From Lentzea albidocapillata subsp. violacea (lineage in GTDB: Bacteria; Actinomycetota; Actinomycetes; Mycobacteriales; Pseudonocardiaceae), in contig NZ_FNET01000007.1 in NCBI RefSeq assembly GCF_900100275.1, positions 248,001-312,000 of the forward strand: a stretch of DNA of 64,000 bases. The letters run 5' to 3'. The notes below the pieces were generated by a model that saw nothing but the letters and a program-made list of their open reading frames with translations, was not told the DNA's origin and ran no database searches. Position numbers and translations under genes: made by a program. Positions 41,793 to 50,363 of the stretch are shown in pieces; the first letter of the stretch is position 1, and every line of letters starts with the position of its first letter.

Positions 41793-43001
41793 ATGGCGCT
41801 GGTGCTCGCATTCGGTCTGGTCCTGCTGATCAGCGTCTCGCTGTCCGGTCTCGCCGCTCGCACGATCCTGTCGACCGCGTTGATGTTCCTGGTCGCCGGA
41901 GCGTTGATCGGGCAGGGCGGTCTCGGGCTCGTCGACATTCCGTCCAACAGCGCGTTCGTCACCGTTCTGGCTGATCTCGCGCTGTTCACGGTCCTGTTCA
42001 CCGATGGCCAGCGCGCGGGACTGCCCGACCTGAAGCAGGGGTGGCGGCTCTCGGGCAGGGCGCTGGGCCTGGCCATGCCGCTGACCATGGTCGGCATCGC
42101 CGTGCCGACGCACTTCCTCACCGGCCTGGACTGGACGACCTCGTTCCTGATCGGCGCGATCCTCTCGCCGACCGACCCGGTGTTCGCGTCCGCCATCGTC
42201 GGCCGCACCGACGTGCCGATGCGGTTGCGGCGGCTGCTCAACGTCGAGTCCGGGCTCAACGACGGTCTCGCGCTGCCGTTCGTGCTGATCTTCCTGGCGA
42301 CCGCGGCGAACAGGGACACCGACTTCCTCACCATCGGCATCGAACTGGCTGCCGGGCTAGCGCTGGGCGTCGTGATTCCCGCGGTCGTGGTGCTGGCGTG
42401 GCGGTTGCGGATCTTCACCGCCGAACCGCGGCTGCAGGCGCTCGGCCCGTTGGCGATCGCGGTGATGCTGTACGCGACCTGCCACCTCACCCACGCCAAC
42501 CCCTATCTCGCCGCGTTCGCCGCGGGGTCGACGATCGCGACGCTGGATCGCGTTGCGGCAGAACACTTCGAGCACTTCGGTGACCTGCTGTCCGAGATCA
42601 CCAAGTTCGCGGCACTGCTCGTCTTCGGCGCGCTGATCACGCCCGAGCGCATCTCGCACCTGAGCGTGGGGGACTGGGCGGTCGCGGTCATCGCGATCCT
42701 GCTCGTGCGGCCGGCGGCGATGATGCTGTCGCTGCTGCGCACGCCGCTGCCCGCACGCGAGCGGTCCGTCGCCGCGTGGTTCGGCCCCAAGGGTTTCGCG
42801 TCCGTGGTCTACGGGCTGCTCGTGCTGCAAGCGGGGATACCCGCCGGCGAGCACGTGTTCGACCTGGTCGCGATCACCATCGCGTTGTCGATCGTCCTGC
42901 ACTCGTCGACGGACGTGCCCGTGGCGAAGGCGTTGAGTGTCGAGCCCCCGGACGGCCTGCCCACCGGGCAGCCTGAGCGGCCTGCTCGGGAGCAGCAGTG
43001 A
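41793..43001 (+). CDS. CPA1-type cation/H+ antiporter
   Basis: A 402-residue antiporter with about twelve membrane helices. Seen: L-S-P-T-D-P-V-F-A-S-A-I-V near 126 and N-V-E-S-G-L-N-D-G-L-A-L-P near 150, the Asp motifs of NhaP/CPA1 exchangers. It would expel Na+ (or K+/Li+) for H+. A structured leader precedes it. It converges with nhaA, whose stop is 17 bp away. Confidence 0.93.
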   Translation: MALVLAFGLVLLISVSLSGLAARTILSTALMFLVAGALIGQGGLGLVDIPSNSAFVTVLADLALFTVLFTDGQRAGLPDLKQGWRLSGRALGLAMPLTMVGIAVPTHFLTGLDWTTSFLIGAILSPTDPVFASAIVGRTDVPMRLRRLLNVESGLNDGLALPFVLIFLATAANRDTDFLTIGIELAAGLALGVVIPAVVVLAWRLRIFTAEPRLQALGPLAIAVMLYATCHLTHANPYLAAFAAGSTIATLDRVAAEHFEHFGDLLSEITKFAALLVFGALITPERISHLSVGDWAVAVIAILLVRPAAMMLSLLRTPLPARERSVAAWFGPKGFASVVYGLLVLQAGIPAGEHVFDLVAITIALSIVLHSSTDVPVAKALSVEPPDGLPTGQPERPAREQQ

Positions 43002-43017
43002 TGGAGTCGCTGAACGA

Positions 43018-44322
43018 TCAGCCCGACCGGTCCCCACGCCCCTGATCGACCTGGTGCACGTCCGGGATGCCGTCGTTGTCCGCGTCGCGGTTCTCTTCCT
43101 CGAAGATGCGCCGATACACCCTGTTGCGCACACGCAGGACCACCGTCGCGATCAACGCCGACAGCACGGAACCCAGCAGCACGGCCACCTTCGCGTTGCT
43201 GTAGTCCGCGCTGCCCTCACCGAACGACAGCTCGCTGACCAGCAGCGAGACGGTGAACCCGATACCGGCGAGGATCGACAGGCCGACCACGTCGATCCAC
43301 GCGAGGTCGTCGTCCAGATCAGCCTTGGTGAACCGCGCGACCAGCCAGGTGGCCGCGGTGATGCCGATCGGTTTGCCCACCAGCAGACCGAGCACGATGC
43401 CAAGCGTGACGCTGTCGGTGAGCGAGGTGACGAAACCGCTCAGGCCTCCGATCGAGACGCCGGCGGCGAAGAAGGCGAAGATCGGCACAGCGACACCGGC
43501 GGACAGAGGTTGCCACCGGTGCTGGAACGTTTCGGCCAGGCCAGGGCCTTCGCCGGACCGGCGGATCACCGGCACCGCGAACCCGAGCAACACGCCTGCC
43601 ACGGTCGCGTGCACACCGGAGGCGTGCATGAGTGCCCACGTCGCCACCGCCAAGGGGATCAGCAGCCACCATGACCGGATACGTCGCTGGACGAGCACCG
43701 TGAACAAGGCCAGCGGGACGAACATCAGCAGCAACGGCAGCACCGACAGGTCATCGGTGTAGAACAGGGCGATGATGACGATCGCGATCAGGTCGTCCAC
43801 GACCGCGAGGGTCAGCAGGAACGTCCGCAGCGCCGACGGGAGGCACCGGCCGATCACCGCGAGCACCGCGAGTGCGAACGCGATGTCGGTGGCGGTGGGG
43901 ATGGCCCAGCCGGACAGCGCGGGCCCACCGCCCAGGTTGACCGCGGTGTAGATCAACGCCGGCACGAGGACGCCGCCGAACGCCGCCGCGATCGGAACGG
44001 CGGCACGACGAGGATCGCGCAGGTCGCCCGCGACAAACTCGCGTTTGAGCTCCAGGCCCGCGACGAAGAAGAAGATCACCAGCAGGCCGTCGGACGCCCA
44101 TTCGGCGAGACTGAGCCGCAGGTGCAGTGACTCGGGGCTGATCTCGATGGAGCGCAGGGTCTCGTAGATCGACGCCCATGGCGAGTTCGCCCAGACCAGG
44201 CCGACCACCGCCGCGATCAGCATGATGACGCCGCCGACGGTCTCGAGGCGGAGCAGGTCGGCGATGCGCTTGGCCTCGGGCCAGGACGCGCGGCTGAACA
44301 GCCGGGTCTTCACGGGTTCCAA
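43018..44322 (-). CDS. nhaA: Na+/H+ antiporter NhaA with Asp-rich C-terminal tail
   Basis: A 434-residue Nha[23 protein letters not shown] and [10 protein letters not shown] with the two catalytic Asp, then the usual membrane helices. The tail ([12 protein letters not shown]) resembles a calcium-binding D-x-D-x-D-G-x-x-D loop. The start is TTG at 44322, supported by GGAG six bases upstream; GTG at 44313 is the alternative. The leader carries the same riboswitch-like block as the CPA1 gene. Confidence 0.95.
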   Translation of the reverse strand: MEPVKTRLFSRASWPEAKRIADLLRLETVGGVIMLIAAVVGLVWANSPWASIYETLRSIEISPESLHLRLSLAEWASDGLLVIFFFVAGLELKREFVAGDLRDPRRAAVPIAAAFGGVLVPALIYTAVNLGGGPALSGWAIPTATDIAFALAVLAVIGRCLPSALRTFLLTLAVVDDLIAIVIIALFYTDDLSVLPLLLMFVPLALFTVLVQRRIRSWWLLIPLAVATWALMHASGVHATVAGVLLGFAVPVIRRSGEGPGLAETFQHRWQPLSAGVAVPIFAFFAAGVSIGGLSGFVTSLTDSVTLGIVLGLLVGKPIGITAATWLVARFTKADLDDDLAWIDVVGLSILAGIGFTVSLLVSELSFGEGSADYSNAKVAVLLGSVLSALIATVVLRVRNRVYRRIFEEENRDADNDGIPDVHQVDQGRGDRSG

Positions 44323-44385
44323 AACTCACTCCGGGTGTCGTCGGCCGCATCGCCGACCAGACTTCCCGGCACACCATGCCGCTCA
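44323..44385 (-). promoter_or_regulatory. Riboswitch-like leader of nhaA (candidate nhaA-I type motif)
   Basis: On the minus strand, GGCATG (44380-44375) runs into GTGTGCCGGGAAGTCTGGTC (44374-44355) and GGC, sharing 23 of 24 core bases with the CPA1 leader; beyond the core the two diverge. A stem of GCC(G)/(C)GGC ends encloses GGAAGTCT. It ends ~30 nt before the ribosome-binding site, so control by occlusion or termination is possible. Confidence 0.7.
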
Positions 44386-44459
44386 ACACGGCAACAGCCC
44401 GACCGTACCCCACGATCACGTCTTGAGCCGTGTTCATGTGATCTTGGCAGGAACGCGGA

Positions 44460-44771
44460 TCAGCCCGATGGCTCGTCGTTTCGGCGGGTGCGCCAGGTCT
44501 GGACGACGATGATCACCGGGCTGACCGCGGTCACAGCCGCACCGAGCGCGATCAGCACGATCGACGACAGCGACACGCCCGTGATGACCACCACCAGCCC
44601 GACCACGTAGATCAGCAGCAGGCTGATCAACTTCAGCGCGCGCGGCGGCAACCGGTGATGCGGTGGCGGCGTCCTGACGAGTTTGGAGGCGAACTTGGGA
44701 TCGTCCTCGGCGAGACGTCGCTCGATGGCGTCCAGTTCGCGCTGCTCGTCCTCTGGTAACCCCACCGCCAC
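44460..44771 (-). CDS. DUF3040 small membrane protein
   Basis: A 103-residue protein with the DUF3040 start (L-P-E-D-E-Q-R-E-L-D-A-I-E-R-R-L-A-E-D-D-P followed by basic residues), two membrane helices near 45-65 and 68-88, and a short basic tail. This is a common small actinobacterial membrane protein of unknown role. It follows the SPFH gene by 37 bp on the same strand. Confidence 0.88.
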   Translation of the reverse strand: MAVGLPEDEQRELDAIERRLAEDDPKFASKLVRTPPPHHRLPPRALKLISLLLIYVVGLVVVITGVSLSSIVLIALGAAVTAVSPVIIVVQTWRTRRNDEPSG

Positions 44772-44808
44772 GCACCTCCCGAGCTCGCCACCGACTATCC
44801 CTGTCCTC

Positions 44809-45843
44809 TCAGCGACCTGCCAGTTCCGGGCGCAGCGCGTTCACCGGCGTGGCGGCGTCCGCGGCGTCCGAGACCGCTTCGGCGGCTGCCTCGCTCGCCT
44901 GCGCGACGTCCTTCTCCGCCTGCGCGGTGGCGGCTTCGACGGCGTCGTCGGTCCTGGCGGCGGCCGATCGCGGCAGCGTCTCGGAGAACGCCTTCGAGAC
45001 GTCGCGCAGCGCGGTGGTGACCTCGCTCGGAATCACCCAGAACGTGTTGCCCTCTCCCTGCGCGAGCTTCGGCAGGACCTGGAGGTACTGGTAGGCGAGC
45101 AGCTTGGGGTCCGGGTCGTTGCGGTGGATCGCCTGGAAGACCTGGTCGATCGCGCGGGACTGGCCCTCCGCCTCGAGGATGGTGGCGGCTCGATGCCCTT
45201 CGGCGCGCAACACGGCGGCCTGCTTGTCACCCTCGGCCGTGAGGATCTGCGACTGCCGCTGTCCCTCGGCGGTCAGGATCGCGGCCCGCTTGTCGCGTTC
45301 GGCGCGCATCTGCTTCTCCATCGCCTCCTTGATGCTCTGCGGCGGATCGATGGCCTTGATCTCCACGCGGTTGACCCGCAGACCCCACTTGCCCGTCGCG
45401 TCGTCGAGCACGCCGCGCAACTGGTTGTTGATCGTGTCGCGTGAGGTGAGGGTCTTCTCGAGATCCATGGATCCCACGACGTTGCGCAGGGTGGTGACGG
45501 TGAGCTGTTCGACCGCCTGCAGGAAGCTCGCGATCTCGTAGGCGGCGGAACGAGGATCGGTGACCTGGAAGTACAGCACCGTGTCGATCTGCACGACCAG
45601 GTTGTCCTCGGTGATCACCGGTTGTGGCTGGAACGAGACCACCTGCTCACGCAGGTCGATCGGCGGGTAGACGCGGTCGATGTAGGGGATGACGAAGTTG
45701 AGACCGGGCGTGAGGGTGCGCTGGTACCGGCCCAGGCGTTCGACGTTGCGCGCGCGGGCCTGTGGCACGATGCGCACGGCGCGCAGGACGGTGAACGCCG
45801 CGAAAATCGCGAGCACGAGTCCGGCGACGAGCAGTGTGGACAT
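44809..45843 (-). CDS. SPFH/band-7 (stomatin-like) membrane protease-associated protein
   Basis: A 344-residue protein: N-terminal membrane helix (4-22), SPFH domain from R-I-V-P-Q-A-R-A to about 200 with E-R-L-G-R-Y and A-V-E-Q-L-T-V-T-T-L-R, then a long Ala/Glu/Gln-rich coiled coil (200-300) and a flexible tail. Relatives (QmcA, stomatin) form membrane cages that organise lipid domains and proteases. The NfeD gene directly upstream (3 bp gap) is the usual partner. Confidence 0.93.
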   Translation of the reverse strand: MSTLLVAGLVLAIFAAFTVLRAVRIVPQARARNVERLGRYQRTLTPGLNFVIPYIDRVYPPIDLREQVVSFQPQPVITEDNLVVQIDTVLYFQVTDPRSAAYEIASFLQAVEQLTVTTLRNVVGSMDLEKTLTSRDTINNQLRGVLDDATGKWGLRVNRVEIKAIDPPQSIKEAMEKQMRAERDKRAAILTAEGQRQSQILTAEGDKQAAVLRAEGHRAATILEAEGQSRAIDQVFQAIHRNDPDPKLLAYQYLQVLPKLAQGEGNTFWVIPSEVTTALRDVSKAFSETLPRSAAARTDDAVEAATAQAEKDVAQASEAAAEAVSDAADAATPVNALRPELAGR

Positions 45844-45846
45844 GGC

Positions 45847-46278
45847 TCACTCCCGTGGGTAGACGACGGCGGTGCTGCCGTCGATGTGCAGTACGTCGAC
45901 CGTGCGCCCGGCGGGGATGACGAGGGACTCGTCGTAGGGACGAGCCGTCCAGTCCTCACCGCGGAGACGCACCAGACCTTCGTGGTTGTTCACCTCGCGC
46001 AGCACGTAGCCGGACGCACCGACCAACGCGTCGACACCGAACTGTTCGAGCCGGGGCTGCAGCATCATTCGCCGCGCCCACGGCCTGACCAGCAGCACGC
46101 CCGCGGCAGACACGACGCTGAACACCATCAACTGGCCGGGAACCGGCAGGCCGATCGCCGCCGTCCCCGCCGTGACGACCCCCGCGACCGCGAGCATGCC
46201 GAGTGCCGCGGTGAGCGTGAAGATCTCGGCGATGGCCAGCCCCAGCGCGATGATCAGCCAGATGAGCCAGGGATCCAT
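45847..46278 (-). CDS. NfeD-like membrane protein
   Basis: A 143-residue protein with three or four membrane helices in the first 90 residues, followed by the OB-fold NfeD domain (G-A-S-G-Y-V-L-R-E-V, V-R-L-R-G-E-D-W-T-A-R, I-P-A-G-R-T-V-D-V). Partner of the SPFH protein in membrane-quality-control complexes. ATG at 46278 with GGAGGGTC upstream. Confidence 0.93.
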   Translation of the reverse strand: MDPWLIWLIIALGLAIAEIFTLTAALGMLAVAGVVTAGTAAIGLPVPGQLMVFSVVSAAGVLLVRPWARRMMLQPRLEQFGVDALVGASGYVLREVNNHEGLVRLRGEDWTARPYDESLVIPAGRTVDVLHIDGSTAVVYPRE

Positions 46279-46348
46279 GGTGCGACCCTCCCTAGATGGA
46301 GGTACGCCTCAAACGTACGACGTCTCCCCACCATCGTCGGCCCGATAC

Positions 46349-46376
46349 GGCCCGGCGGACAGGCGTCCGCCCGGCC
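46349..46376 (-). terminator. Hairpin after the PucR-type regulator gene
   Basis: GGCCCGGCGGAC (46349-46360) pairs with 46365-46376 over 12 bp with one mismatch and a 4-base loop. It lies 35 bp beyond the regulator stop and upstream of the NfeD promoter, so it probably terminates the regulator transcript. Confidence 0.55.
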
Positions 46377-46410
46377 AGTTGGACCGCCGTTGTCTGCCGG
46401 TGCCCGGCAA

Positions 46411-47517
46411 TCAGGGCCAGCCGAGCAGGCGCGCCCCGAGCACCGCCACCTGAAGCGTGAACGCCTGGGCGGGATCGTCGGCGCGGTAGCCGGTCAGCTC
46501 GCGGACGCGGTCGAGGCGATAGGTGACCGTGCGTACGCCGATGCCGAGCGTGAGCGCGGTGGCGGTCGTGACTCGTCCGGAAGCGAAATACGCATCCAGC
46601 GTGTTCATCAGACGCTCAGCTCCTCCACGCGCCCCGTGCAACGGCTCGAGGACAGCGGTGACGAGCTCGCCGAGTGCCGCGCTGTCACGCAGAAGCACTT
46701 GGTAGACCAGGAGATCCGCGGCTTTGACGAACCGTTCGCCCAGATCGAGGCGGTCGGCGATGTCGAGGGCGTTGCGGGCCTGCTCGAAGGAACGGACCGC
46801 TCCGCCAGGACCGGACTGCGGCTGGCCGAGACCGACCCGCCACCGGGAGCTCCGTCCCACGACCTCGCTGACCTGACGCGCGAACTCCTCGGGTGCGCCG
46901 GCGAGGTCGTGCGGGACCACGCACACCAGGAGGCCCTCGCGCGCGGCCACGAGCACGTGGCGGGAGCTGAACCGCAGGCTCATCGCGGCCTGGACGCTAG
47001 ACGTCGCCGCGCCCGAGTCGAGGAACGGCTGTGACGCGGACGCCGCCGCGACGACGTTCGTGCCGGCGAGCTGCAGCCCGTACCGCTCGGCACGTTCCGC
47101 GAGCTGGCCGAGATCGCGTCCGGTGAGCAGGTCGTCGATGAACTCGCGACGCAGCGACTCGTCCCTGCGCACGGTCCAGCGCTGGGTCTCCTCGTATCCC
47201 TTCGTCAGTTCGCCGACGGCGTCCTCCGCTGCCCGGAACACGGCTTCACCGATTCGTTTCAGGGCATCGGTGTTCTGGGCGGCGGCCACGCCCGGCAGGG
47301 TCGCCCATGATCGCCACATCTCCGCGAGATGCCCCTTGATCAGCTCGCGCAGCGGCACACCACGTTCCGCCGCGTCGGCACCCGCGCCGTGCAGGTCGTG
47401 GCGTTCCTTGGCCGAAAGAGTCCTCCCCGCCAGGCTGATCTCCCGGAGTGCCTGGACGAACGCCGCCACATCCGCGGGCACGTCGCCCGGTGCGGGTCCG
47501 GTCGATCGCCTGGCCAT
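46411..47517 (-). CDS. PucR/CdaR-type transcriptional regulator
   Basis: A 368-residue protein. The N-terminal ~150 residues are helical (RsbRD-like); the middle has a GGDEF-like/PucR sensory stretch (F-E-Q-A-R-N-A-L-D-I-A-D-R-L near 250); the C-terminus is the PucR HTH, L-M-N-T-L-D-A-Y-F-A-S-G and G-I-G-V-R-T-V-T-Y-R-L-D-R-V. Such regulators are numerous in actinobacteria; the target here is unknown, but the desaturase gene lies just upstream on the same strand (78 bp gap). Confidence 0.88.
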   Translation of the reverse strand: MARRSTGPAPGDVPADVAAFVQALREISLAGRTLSAKERHDLHGAGADAAERGVPLRELIKGHLAEMWRSWATLPGVAAAQNTDALKRIGEAVFRAAEDAVGELTKGYEETQRWTVRRDESLRREFIDDLLTGRDLGQLAERAERYGLQLAGTNVVAAASASQPFLDSGAATSSVQAAMSLRFSSRHVLVAAREGLLVCVVPHDLAGAPEEFARQVSEVVGRSSRWRVGLGQPQSGPGGAVRSFEQARNALDIADRLDLGERFVKAADLLVYQVLLRDSAALGELVTAVLEPLHGARGGAERLMNTLDAYFASGRVTTATALTLGIGVRTVTYRLDRVRELTGYRADDPAQAFTLQVAVLGARLLGWP

Positions 47518-47595
47518 GTGTCCTCCGCGGAGTCAGGCGCGAGTGAGGGGCAGCGAACCTTTGCGTCCGCTGACAGCCCAACTGTTCCACTGATG

Positions 47596-48552
47596 TCAGG
47601 ACGGGGTGGTCTTGAGCTTGCGGGCGAGACGTTCCGGCCTCGGCCAGCGGACGTGGGTGGCCCAGCCGAGCTTCTCGAAGACCCAGATCAGGCGTGCGGA
47701 GATGTCGAGCTGACCTCGGCGGACGCCGTGGCGGGCGCAGGTGGGGTCGGCGTGGTGGGAGTTGTGCCAGGACTCGCCCATCGACAGGATCGCCAGTGGC
47801 CAGAAGTTGGCGGACTTGTCACGCGCCTCGAACGGCCGGTCGCCGATCATGTGGCAGATCGAGTTGACCGACCAGGTGACGTGGTGCAGCACGGCGACGC
47901 GGACGAGACTCGCCCAGAAGAACGCGGTGAGCGCACCCCACCAGCTCCAGGTGATCAGACCTCCGGCGAGTGCGGGTGCGAGCAGTGTCGCGGCGGTCAG
48001 CGCGGGGAACCAGCGGTTGACGCGCTGGATGTCGGCGTCGGCCAGCAGGTCGGGCGCGAAGCGCGCGGCGTTGGTCAGTTGCCGCCGGAACATCCAGCCC
48101 ATGTGGGCGTGCAGGAAGCCCTTTGCCAGCGCGAGGGCCGAGGTGCCGAAGAGCCATGGCGAGTGCGGGTCGCCTTCGCGGTCGGCGTAGGCGTGGTGGC
48201 GGCGGTGGTCGGCGACCCAGCCGATGATCGGGCCCTGCATGGCCATGCTGCCGGTGATCGCGAGCGCGATCCGCAGCGCGCGGTTGGCTTTGAAGGCTCC
48301 ATGGGTGAAATAGCGGTGGAATCCGATCGTCACGCCGAGAGAGGTGAGGGTGTAGAAGAACACGGCGAGGCCGACGTCGACCCAGCCGAGGCCCCAGCCC
48401 CAGGCCAGTGGAATCGCTGCGGCGAGTGCCAGCGCCGGTATCACGACGAACATTTTGACCAGGAACATTTCGGTCGGGGACTTCTCGCCGGCCAGCATGG
48501 GCTGCGGCGCGGCATCTGTTCGGGGGACGATCGATTCGACTTTCGCACTCAC
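47596..48552 (-). CDS. Membrane-bound acyl-CoA (delta-9 type) fatty acid desaturase
   Basis: A 318-residue membrane desaturase with the three His boxes H-R-Y-F-T-H, H-R-R-H-H and H-N-S-H-H that hold a di-iron centre, between two pairs of membrane helices. It introduces double bonds into acyl chains and adjusts membrane fluidity. GTG at 48552 follows a near-perfect ribosome-binding site (GGAGGTAACAAC); upstream starts are weaker. A cold-shock gene lies just upstream, fitting a temperature-response neighbourhood. Confidence 0.93.
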   Translation of the reverse strand: MSAKVESIVPRTDAAPQPMLAGEKSPTEMFLVKMFVVIPALALAAAIPLAWGWGLGWVDVGLAVFFYTLTSLGVTIGFHRYFTHGAFKANRALRIALAITGSMAMQGPIIGWVADHRRHHAYADREGDPHSPWLFGTSALALAKGFLHAHMGWMFRRQLTNAARFAPDLLADADIQRVNRWFPALTAATLLAPALAGGLITWSWWGALTAFFWASLVRVAVLHHVTWSVNSICHMIGDRPFEARDKSANFWPLAILSMGESWHNSHHADPTCARHGVRRGQLDISARLIWVFEKLGWATHVRWPRPERLARKLKTTPS

Positions 48553-48628
48553 GTTGTTACCTCCGGAAACAGCGACGTTCTCCGTCGTGCGGATACCCGT
48601 CGGCAACGGTGGTAATCGGTGTGAAAGG

Positions 48629-48667
48629 CCGGTGCCCCTCGGTCGGGGGATCGTCGAGGGGCACCGG
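48629..48667 (-). terminator. Terminator of the cold-shock gene
   Basis: CCGGTGCCCCTCG (48629-48641) pairs exactly with 48655-48667 over 13 bp with a 13-base loop. It lies 50-90 bp beyond the csp stop on the minus strand and before the desaturase ribosome-binding site. Confidence 0.7.
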
Positions 48668-48716
48668 GTCGGTGTCTCCGCCGGCATGCGTCAGCAGGCA
48701 GGAGCACGGTATGAGG

Positions 48717-48917
48717 TCAGATGGCGCGGACGGCGGTGGCCTGCGGGCCCTTGGGGCCCTGGGTGACCTCGAACTCGACGCGCTGGGCGTCCTCGAGGCT
48801 GCGGTAGCCGTCGCCGTCGATCTCCGAGTAGTGCACGAAGACGTCCGGTCCGCTCTCACGGGAGAGGAAGCCGAAGCCCTTCTCCGCGTTGAACCACTTC
48901 ACGGTTCCCTGAGTCAT
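48717..48917 (-). CDS. Cold-shock protein (CspA family)
   Basis: A 66-residue OB-fold protein with both RNA-binding motifs, K-G-F-G-F-L and D-V-F-V-H-Y, at normal spacing. It acts as an RNA chaperone. AAGGAGAAAG precedes the ATG. Y replaces the more usual F/H after V-F-V-H, a minor variant. Confidence 0.97.
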   Translation of the reverse strand: MTQGTVKWFNAEKGFGFLSRESGPDVFVHYSEIDGDGYRSLEDAQRVEFEVTQGPKGPQATAVRAI

Positions 48918-49181
48918 TGTCTTTCTCCTTGCTGGTGCTGGGTGTGGGCGCCGCAGGATGCGGTTCCCAGGCCGGGTTCAGACGGCGACTTCTCCAGCTT
49001 GTCCTGCAAGAAAAAGAAAGAAGCGCCCGCAACATCGTTTCCGCGAGCGTGATGAACCACGAACACAAAACTCTACGACCACTCCGTACAACACCGCCGA
49101 GGCCGAATTAGTTCCCGTGGTGACACCGGGTGCCGTACGTCACCGGCAGCGGAGCGGTCGGCCAGTACGGCGGCGTGCAGC
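48918..49181 (-). other. Long upstream region of the cold-shock gene
   Basis: No coding frame is convincing in these 264 bp. They must carry the csp promoter and probably a long structured 5' leader, as csp genes often have. A pyrimidine-rich run (minus strand TTCTTTCTTTTTCTTG, near 49008-49023) is the most notable feature. Confidence 0.4.
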
Positions 49182-49412
49182 TCAGCCGCGGGCATGCGGG
49201 TACTCCAATGATCGATGCTGGAACGAGAGGATGCGCGGGTTCACGATGGTTCCCTCGCGGATCTCGACGGCACGCTGGATGATCTCGCTGGAGTCCCAGT
49301 CGCCGGTGAGCACCGAACGCAGGTGCGGCAGCAGCGCTTCGCTGATCTCCCAGGTCGCCGAGTTCCACAGGTAGGACGGGCTGTGGTCCACGCCGTAGTC
49401 GTCGCCGAGCAC
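49182..49412 (-). pseudogene. Unrecognised C-terminal protein fragment
   Basis: The minus frame gives ~76 residues with protein-like composition (S-P-S-Y-L-W-N-S-A-T-W-E-I-S-E-A-L-L-P-H, then T-G-D-W-D-S-S-E-I-I-Q-R-A) and a TGA at 49182. The only nearby start is a GTG at 49412 without ribosome-binding site, and the frame continues into the 3' end of the ArsR-GNAT gene without a start, so it looks like the tail of a lost gene. I do not recognise the family. Confidence 0.35.
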
Positions 49413-49437
49413 GGCGCCGGACAGGTGGTCAGATGTG

Positions 49438-50265
49438 TCAGTTGGCGGTTCGGCGTTCGAGGAAGACGGTGTCGCGCCACACGCCGTGGTGTTGCGCGAT
49501 GCGTTCGCGGACGCCGAGGGTGCGGAAGCCCGCGGAGTGGTGCAGGGCAAGGCTTGCGCGGTTCTCGGGGAAGATCGAGGTCTGCAACGTCCAGAGGCCC
49601 GCGTCGTCGGCGGCATTGACCTGCTTGTGCACCAGGGCTTTGCCGACACGGCGGCCGCGGAAGTCCGTGCCTACGTAGACGGATGTCTCGGCGACGCCGG
49701 CGTAACAGTCCCGTGTGGACACGGCCGTGAGGGCGGCCCAGCCCGCGACCTTGCCGTCGATCTCGGCGATCCAGCGGTGCTCCGGTAGCCACTTGGCGTC
49801 GAGCGTCCTGCGCAGGGGTACTTCGGTTTCGAAGGTGGCGTCGCCGGTGGCGATGCCTTCGCCGTAGATGCGGCGCACGGCATTCCAGTCGGAGATCTCC
49901 AGCGGGCGCACCAGGACGTCTGCCGGAAGATTGTCGGGGCAGCACGGGCGCGGTGCGAGCACGCCCATGACGACGTCGGCGGCGTGAGGTAGACCGGTGC
50001 AGCACGACGGGTTCACGCTGACGTGGGTGGCGGTACCTTCCTTGTGCTGGCGCAGGAAGCCGACCTCGACCAGCTTGCGCACGTGGTGGGAGCAGGTGGA
50101 CTGGCTGATGCCGAGCAGTTCGGTCAGCTCGCCGACGGTCATCGAGCGTGCCGCCGTGGCGACGGCGTGCAGGAGTCGTACGCGGGTCGGTTCGGCGAGG
50201 CACGCGAACCAGTCCGCGTAGGTCGCGGCGTCGTCGGTCGGCAGCACGGCCGCTGTGGTCGTCAT
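49438..50265 (-). CDS. ArsR repressor fused to an ArsN1-like GNAT acetyltransferase
   Basis: A 275-residue fusion. Residues ~15-105: ArsR winged helix (A-C-L-A-E-P-T-R-V-R-L-L, S-Q-S-T-C-S-H-H-V-R-K-L) with Cys pairs S-C-C-T and P-C-C-P that could sense As(III). Residues ~115-275: GNAT domain of the PAT/ArsN1 type (Y-G-E-G-I-A-T-G-D-A-T-F-E-T-E, G-R-R-V-G-K-A-L-V-H-K, W-R-D-T-V-F-L-E-R). ArsN1 enzymes acetylate phosphinothricin or arsinothricin. It is divergent from the ArsO-like gene with a dyad operator between them. ATG at 50265 gives the normal ArsR start. Confidence 0.9.
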   Translation of the reverse strand: MTTTAAVLPTDDAATYADWFACLAEPTRVRLLHAVATAARSMTVGELTELLGISQSTCSHHVRKLVEVGFLRQHKEGTATHVSVNPSCCTGLPHAADVVMGVLAPRPCCPDNLPADVLVRPLEISDWNAVRRIYGEGIATGDATFETEVPLRRTLDAKWLPEHRWIAEIDGKVAGWAALTAVSTRDCYAGVAETSVYVGTDFRGRRVGKALVHKQVNAADDAGLWTLQTSIFPENRASLALHHSAGFRTLGVRERIAQHHGVWRDTVFLERRTAN

Positions 50266-50273
50266 GGCTGAAG

Positions 50274-50306
50274 TATCGACGCAAATCGATGGTTGCGTCA
50301 ATCGAT
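50274..50306. promoter_or_regulatory. Operator between the ArsR-GNAT and ArsO-like genes
   Basis: GACGCAA (50278-50284) and TTGCGTC (50293-50299) form an exact inverted repeat within TATCGACGC...ATCGAT, immediately upstream of the ArsR-GNAT start. A second element, TATGTCGAT (50341-50349), recurs at the other ars promoters. Confidence 0.6.
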
Positions 50307-50363
50307 CCCGGTCGATAGAGTCCCTGGTGTTGATTCGAGATATGTCGATACAAGGGGTATGTC

